28,605 nucleotides of DNA, taken from JAQBGV01 sp032128395 (GTDB taxonomy: Bacteria > Planctomycetota > UBA8108 > UBA1146). Below, in pieces: positions 24,342 through 28,605 of the stretch (the stretch's first letter is position 1; every line of letters starts with the position of its first letter). The stretch covers positions 1 to 28,605 of the forward strand of contig JAQBGV010000213.1 in the NCBI GenBank assembly GCA_032128395.1. The letters are read 5' to 3'. The notes under the pieces were generated by a model. The model was not told where the DNA came from. It ran no database searches and saw nothing but the letters and a program-made list of their open reading frames with translations. A program made the position numbers and the translations under genes.

Positions 24342-26450
24342 ATGTCTCGGACTTTCTTCATCAAGAACGCGACCGCGCTCGGTGCCATTGTCTCAGCTCT
24401 CTTGGTCACCTCATCCCTCGAAGCGCAGATCGTCGCGAACTGGCTTCCCGCTGGGAGTGGAGACTACGGAAACCCCGCAAACTGGGATGTCGGAGTGGTT
24501 CCACTCAACGTTGGCGGCACGACGTTCATTGTGAACATTCCGAGCGGTGCCGCCGCAACAATCTCTCTCGCAACACTGGGTGCTTGGACTGTGGATGAGC
24601 TCTATCTGGGTTTGAATCGAACACTGGTAATCGGTGCGGGTACAACCTTGTCTACCCCCAATGCCGAAGTACTCGGGTGCATCGACGCCGAGGGCGGTGA
24701 CTTCATTGCAAACCAGACGGCCACGTTTCCGGGAACCGGTGCGACCGTTCATGCATCGCTCGGGAGCCTCGTTCAGCTTCTTGCTCCCCTGTACTCGTCT
24801 GTGGGGCTCGTCGCAACATGTTGCGCCAGCGCAGTCGACTACACATGGAATCTACTGACAGCGACGGATCCAGGGACACTTCTCGATTTGTCATCGCTGC
24901 AAGAAATCGATGCGGGGTTTGGTCCGCTCGGGAACGACTACAATCGCCACGAGATCTCCGTTTCGAATGGAGCAGAGATCGACCTCTCGGGGCTGGTTCA
25001 GATCACAGGCCCACCATCAGGATTCGCCAATTCGGATTGGATCCGGTTCAGTCTGAATGACCCAGATGCGACACTCCGGCTTGATTCGCTCGTGAGTGTG
25101 CTGAACGCAGGTGCGTATGGAGCCACAAAACTCGAATCGCACGGAGCGCCGCTCGACCTTCCCTCTCTTCAGTCGATCCGAAATGTACATTTTACTTTGG
25201 ACGGCGGAGCGATGGTCACGATTGGCAATCCAGCGCAGAGTAGTGGCGGACTTTCGATTCTGGAGAACTGTCGGTTCTTCTTGAGCGAGGGCGCGACGTT
25301 GATCGATGACGGTACGCCTGCAACATATTCGTCATTGGACCTGACGGCGAGCTGCTGCGCGAGTGCTGTTGATTACACCTCGCAACTGATGACAGCGACG
25401 GATCCAGGGACACTTCTCGATCTATCGTCGCTGCAAGAGATTGATGCCGGGTTTGGTCCGCTCGGGAACGACTACAATCGCCACGAGATTTCTGCCTCGA
25501 ACGGTGCATTTCTCGACTTGTCGGGAGCGCAGCTTCTGACGAAGCCTTCGGGGAGTAGCGACTGGATTCGATTCACAGTGAATGGAGGTCCAGATGGACC
25601 GGCCTTCATCGATCTCTCAGCCTTGCAGTTGATCGAGGGCACAGGAAGCGGCCAGGCGATCTTCGATGTCCTTGATGGAGACTTGATCATCGGATCCCTG
25701 ACTCAGACCGGGCGAACCACAGTAAACGTCGATGCCTTGGGGAACATGCAGGTGCTCGGGAGCCTCTCCCCGGCCGCTCTCACGACTGTGACGGCAGAGG
25801 TTTCGAGCAACATCGAGATTCTCGGAGACATCGCGCCGACTGCTTCGACCACCATCAACTCCGCTGGATCGATCTCCGTCGGAGGCGACGTTGTTGGGTC
25901 GGGTTCCTTCTTGAGCTTCCTCACGACGGAAGGGGACCTGACGATCGGCGGGAGCCTCCACTTCGAGAACACCGATGAGCTCCAGCTCCCCTTCGAAACG
26001 ATCGAAGTGACCTTCGACGGGAGTGGGGCACAGTCACTGGAGGTCGGCGGCTTGGACGTGGGGACGAGCACCGTGATCCTCGCGAACGGCAACTTCGGAA
26101 TGGGGCGCCTCGTCGTGGGGACCCCGGGGAATCCGACCACTGTGAACCTCGTCGACATGGTCGACAACGGCAACACCGGTGGCGGCAGTCCTGAAGCGCT
26201 CTACCTCTGGGGGCTGAACGGCCAAGATGGGATCGAAATTGCGACGGGATCCACGCTCTGTCTCGGGACCCTCAACGCATATGCACTGATCGGGGGTGTG
26301 TGGGAGCACCTGAACAACATGATCTCGCTGAACCCCCAGCCAGCGCTCGGCGGCGGAATTCTCTGTGGTACTCCTCCCCAGATCGAGTTCGACCGGAGCG
26401 ACGCGAACGCTGATGGCTTCTTCAACATCGCGGACGCGACTACGGATTGA
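24342..26450 (+). CDS. Secreted beta-repeat protein, dockerin-like tail cut by a frameshift
   Basis: A signal peptide (about residues 1-28, to SSLEA) is followed by NWLPAGSGDYGNPANWDVGVVP, the opening pattern of T5SS/PEP-CTERM-associated repeat proteins. The bulk is repetitive and rich in Asp, Ser, Leu and Gly, suggesting a beta-helix. Two copies of a ~75-residue unit (CCASAVDYT through DYNRHEIS, about residues 158 and 336 onward) are nearly identical. Later, repeated short strands occur (MQVLGSL, IEILGDI, ISVGGDV, LTIGGSL). The end reads DRSDANADGFFNIADA, the first loop of a dockerin-like module, then stops early at 26448; the rest continues one frame over. The chosen ATG has AAGGAGG 6 nt upstream. 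Base composition is lower in GC than in neighbouring genes. Confidence 0.82.
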   Translation: MSRTFFIKNATALGAIVSALLVTSSLEAQIVANWLPAGSGDYGNPANWDVGVVPLNVGGTTFIVNIPSGAAATISLATLGAWTVDELYLGLNRTLVIGAGTTLSTPNAEVLGCIDAEGGDFIANQTATFPGTGATVHASLGSLVQLLAPLYSSVGLVATCCASAVDYTWNLLTATDPGTLLDLSSLQEIDAGFGPLGNDYNRHEISVSNGAEIDLSGLVQITGPPSGFANSDWIRFSLNDPDATLRLDSLVSVLNAGAYGATKLESHGAPLDLPSLQSIRNVHFTLDGGAMVTIGNPAQSSGGLSILENCRFFLSEGATLIDDGTPATYSSLDLTASCCASAVDYTSQLMTATDPGTLLDLSSLQEIDAGFGPLGNDYNRHEISASNGAFLDLSGAQLLTKPSGSSDWIRFTVNGGPDGPAFIDLSALQLIEGTGSGQAIFDVLDGDLIIGSLTQTGRTTVNVDALGNMQVLGSLSPAALTTVTAEVSSNIEILGDIAPTASTTINSAGSISVGGDVVGSGSFLSFLTTEGDLTIGGSLHFENTDELQLPFETIEVTFDGSGAQSLEVGGLDVGTSTVILANGNFGMGRLVVGTPGNPTTVNLVDMVDNGNTGGGSPEALYLWGLNGQDGIEIATGSTLCLGTLNAYALIGGVWEHLNNMISLNPQPALGGGILCGTPPQIEFDRSDANADGFFNIADATTD
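24857..25491 (+). repeat. Near-identical direct repeats 534 bp apart inside the beta-repeat gene
   Basis: Bases 24857-24957 and 25391-25491 match almost base for base; the few differences I see are scattered single substitutions. The offset of 534 bp is 178 codons, so the frame is kept. The near-identity suggests a recent internal duplication or gene conversion. Confidence 0.85.
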
Positions 26451-26653
26451 ACTACTTGTTCTCGAACGGCCCCGCGGTGTGCTTCGACGCGATCGACAGC
26501 GATGATGACGGAATGCTGACGATCAACGATCCGATCATCGTCGCTTTCAATTTGTTCGCAAGTGGACCCCCTCCGGCGGCTCCGTTCATGACCTGCGGCG
26601 TCGACCCGACTCCAGATGGCCTGGGGTGCAACTCGTTCTCGCTCTGTCCGTAG
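26447..26653 (+). pseudogene. Out-of-frame C-terminal half of the dockerin-like module
   Basis: This frame reads LNYLFSNGPAVCFDAIDSDDDGMLTINDPIIVAFNLF, then a CGVDPTPDGLGC tail ending in SLCP. It is the exact continuation of the module started in the upstream frame. Placing one extra base near 26442-26443, or slipping back one base, restores the normal spacing of eight residues between ADA and the end of the helix. It has no start signal of its own and is probably not translated separately. The cause may be a mutation or a base-calling error. Confidence 0.8.
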
Positions 26654-26678
26654 TAGAAACACGATGGATCGAATCAGC

Positions 26679-26711
26679 CGTCGGCTGGCCGCAACGTGCG
26701 GCCAGTCGACG
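26679..26711 (+). terminator. 15-bp hairpin after the frameshifted gene
   Basis: CGTCGGCTGGCCGCA pairs with TGCGGCCAGTCGACG (one G:T pair) around the loop ACG, 25 nt after the TAG. It shares the outer CGTCGGCTG arm with the hairpin at 24049-24085. It ends only 20 nt before the next start codon, so it may be an attenuator as well as a terminator. Confidence 0.65.
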
Positions 26712-26731
26712 CATGGAGTAGGTGACCCTCT

Positions 26732-28605
26732 ATGACCATTCGCACACTTCCTGCCCGGCTCGTCGTCGCCTGCTGCCTTCTCGGTATTCTTCCTTCCGCG
26801 GTCGTGGCGCAGAACCAGCTCGAGCTCGAGACCGTTTTCGCGGAGGTCGGGCAGCAGTCGGTCGCGCTGGACGTCAAACTTACGCATGACATCCAGGGTG
26901 GATTGGCCGGATTCTCGTTCGGGCTGACTCATGACGCGGGGGACCTGTCCGGAGTGAGCCTGGAGCACTCGCTCGGCCTGCTCATTCCCGACTTCGAAGC
27001 TTCCCAGATTGGTGTGGGATACATGACGATCGGAGTCGTGTATGCGCTCTCTCCAGCGCTCCCGACACTTGCTGAAGGATCCTATGAAGTCGCTCGCGCG
27101 ACCTACAACGTGACTCTCTTCGCGTCCCTCGGGCTCTCCCCCGTCTCCATCGCTCTCGCGGGTCAGCCCCCGATCGCGTTGATCTTCTCGCCTGGTCCGA
27201 TCACGCCGACCACGGTCGACGGCGGTGTCCTCATCGTCGACGAGGCACCTCCCGGCACGATCGTGAACCTCCTCTGGTTCCCATCCATCGGGGACGAGCT
27301 CGTCACGATCGTCGACCCGACCGACCTTTCTTCGACGCCGGCGAGCGTCGGGGGTCAATCGGATCCCCGCGGCATCGCGATCGCGCCGAACGGGATGGGT
27401 TGGGTTGCGTACGCCGGGACGGGCACCGTGGCTCGTGTTCAACCGGACGGAAACCCGTTCGGTTCCGCGATCACCACGGGGATGGCTCCGACTGGGGTTT
27501 GCGTCGATCACCTCGGAAACACTTGGGTCACCGACGCGACCGATGGAACCGTGACGAAGATCGCCCCCTCCGGCGCGGTTCTCCTCGGAATCGGCGGAGG
27601 GATCGACGATGCCATCTTGGTGGGAAACCAGCCGACCGGAATCGCGGCGGACGCGATCGGCAACATCTGGGTCGCGGTCTCCGGCGATGACCAGCTGAAG
27701 AAGCTCAACAACAACGGAGAGTTGGCGGTCGTCGTCGACCTCCAACCGGGCGACGAGCCCCACGGGGTCGCCATCGATCGGAAAGGATTCATCTGGGTGA
27801 CACTTCGCGGTGCGGACCTGGTCCAGCGGCGCGGGAGTGGCGGATCTCTCGTCCAGCAGTTCACGGGCCTCCCCGTGGGAGCTGCCCCGGAGGGGATCGT
27901 CATTCGAGGCGTCAATGAAGCGTGGATCGCAGCCGAGCTGCCGTACCACGTCGTACCGGGCGGTGCCCTCGATCCGATCGATGCGCCGGGTACGCCCGAT
28001 CCCACCGGGATCCTCATCGACGGCCTGGGCGATGTTTGGGTGACGGACGCGAGCGGAACGGCCACGCGTTTCGATGCGGATGAGACACTGATCGAGACGA
28101 CGGCGATCGGGATCGATCCTGGCCTCCTCGGAGACGCATCGGGGATGATCCAAGCGAACATTCTTCGGCCGAACGGGGATTTCGACTCGGACGGGTTCTC
28201 GAACCGATTCGAGGTCGATGCTGCGACCAATCCCTTCGATGCCGTGAGCAACCCTGGAATCGTGCCTCAGGTGATCGACCTGAGCTGCTTCGTGGTCGGT
28301 CAAGATGTCGAGCTCTCGTGGACCAATCCCCTCACCTTCGATGCCATTCAAGTCCTCCGAAATGCTCAACCTCTCGCCACTCTTCTCGGAGACGCGACGA
28401 GCTTTGTCGACCCCGTCGTGTCGGTCGGGAACTACACCTACGAGATCTTCGGCGAGTTGGGGGGCCAGCCTGCCGATGCAGTCGCGTGCGCGGTGATCGT
28501 CGGGCAAGGGGGCGTCGAGGACGAGAATACGATCGGCGTCGATGTCGGGGATCGCGCGACGAACCTGTTCGACGTCAGCACCAATGAGAATGCAGGGCCC
28601 GGTGA
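26732..28605 (+). CDS. Secreted protein with cohesin-like, NHL/Vgb-like, TSP3-like and Fn3-like parts (partial)
   Basis: The frame is open from the ATG at 26732 to the window edge (624 codons seen), so the C-terminus is missing. A signal peptide (LPARLVVACCLLGILPSAVVA) is followed by a region at about residues 28-165 (LELETVFAEVGQQSVALDV, GLAGFSFGLTHDAGDL, GSYEVARATYNVTL) that looks like a cohesin-type beta-sandwich. Residues about 180-450 carry repeated PxGIAxDxxGNxWV units, the NHL/streptogramin-lyase-like propeller pattern. A thrombospondin type-3-like loop (DFDSDGFSNRFEVDAATNPFD) and an Fn3-like segment (VELSWTNPLTFDAIQVLRN) come next. AGGTGA before the ATG is a fair ribosome site. No promoter of its own is evident in the 78-bp gap. 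Confidence 0.82.
   Translation, partial: MTIRTLPARLVVACCLLGILPSAVVAQNQLELETVFAEVGQQSVALDVKLTHDIQGGLAGFSFGLTHDAGDLSGVSLEHSLGLLIPDFEASQIGVGYMTIGVVYALSPALPTLAEGSYEVARATYNVTLFASLGLSPVSIALAGQPPIALIFSPGPITPTTVDGGVLIVDEAPPGTIVNLLWFPSIGDELVTIVDPTDLSSTPASVGGQSDPRGIAIAPNGMGWVAYAGTGTVARVQPDGNPFGSAITTGMAPTGVCVDHLGNTWVTDATDGTVTKIAPSGAVLLGIGGGIDDAILVGNQPTGIAADAIGNIWVAVSGDDQLKKLNNNGELAVVVDLQPGDEPHGVAIDRKGFIWVTLRGADLVQRRGSGGSLVQQFTGLPVGAAPEGIVIRGVNEAWIAAELPYHVVPGGALDPIDAPGTPDPTGILIDGLGDVWVTDASGTATRFDADETLIETTAIGIDPGLLGDASGMIQANILRPNGDFDSDGFSNRFEVDAATNPFDAVSNPGIVPQVIDLSCFVVGQDVELSWTNPLTFDAIQVLRNAQPLATLLGDATSFVDPVVSVGNYTYEIFGELGGQPADAVACAVIVGQGGVEDENTIGVDVGDRATNLFDVSTNENAGPG

Noticed and set aside
26439..26450. 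Programmed -1 ribosomal frameshift at the dockerin-like break
   Set aside because: There is no X-XXY-YYZ slippery heptamer at the break, and no obvious stimulatory structure just after it; a deletion or base-calling error explains it more simply.
26201..28507. 768-aa open frame on the minus strand
   Set aside because: It is antiparallel to the secreted propeller protein, whose signal peptide and repeated motifs are clearly genuine. The minus frame has only charged low-complexity sequence.

Overview
The window is GC-rich (60-bp lines counted by hand run from about 52% to 68%) and densely coded on both strands, with no RNA gene, transposase, integrase or CRISPR array visible. The best guess for the source is a member of the Planctomycetota. 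The main reason is a pair of secreted proteins ending in a short dockerin-like double EF-hand module (RGDxNxDxxVNLADPI, then DANDDGxINLADAI, then a CGTDPTxDGxGC-type tail), a C-terminus I associate with that phylum. A one-off sulfatase, an ECF sigma factor beside large secreted proteins, and NHL/TSP3/Fn3-like architectures fit the same picture. This assignment is inference.

Layout. 157-2000 (minus): an unknown protein with a very long Arg/Gly/Pro-rich tail, coupled to a CutC-family copper homeostasis protein. 2146-4649 (plus): an S41 peptidase with a PDZ-like domain, then an exported LolA-like protein. 4734-5756 (minus): an exported parvulin-type prolyl isomerase, convergent with the previous pair. 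5983-9764 (plus): an exported protein of unknown function followed by TrkA and TrkH, the two halves of a potassium uptake system. 9994-11575 (minus): a SAM methyltransferase and a nitrilase-superfamily amidase that appears to lack its catalytic lysine. 11727-14111 (plus): a PLP-dependent decarboxylase and a polytopic membrane protein. 14115-20177 (minus): a tightly coupled six-gene operon, read in the order DUF4129, DUF4350, MoxR ATPase, DUF58/vWA-like, SpoIIM-like, RDD. 20326-21846 (plus): a sulfatase. 21991 to the end (plus): an ECF sigma factor followed by three secreted proteins, the last cut by the window edge.

The most interesting region is 21,900-28,605. The sigma factor gene lies directly upstream of a two-jelly-roll protein with a dockerin-like tail, then a beta-repeat protein with the same tail (broken by a one-base frameshift), then a protein that opens with a cohesin-like domain. 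The two dockerin-bearing genes share a two-block upstream element with identical spacing (TGTTCGCC, 14 nt, AGTCTTCATC). They also share a GC-rich hairpin about 25 nt after their stop codons. This looks like a small sigma-controlled surface or extracellular assembly module, possibly cohesin-dockerin-like. The functional link is inference.

The six-gene MoxR operon is of a kind found across several phyla. Here nearly every junction is a 4-bp ATGA or GTGA overlap, so the proteins are probably made in a fixed ratio and may act together at the membrane.
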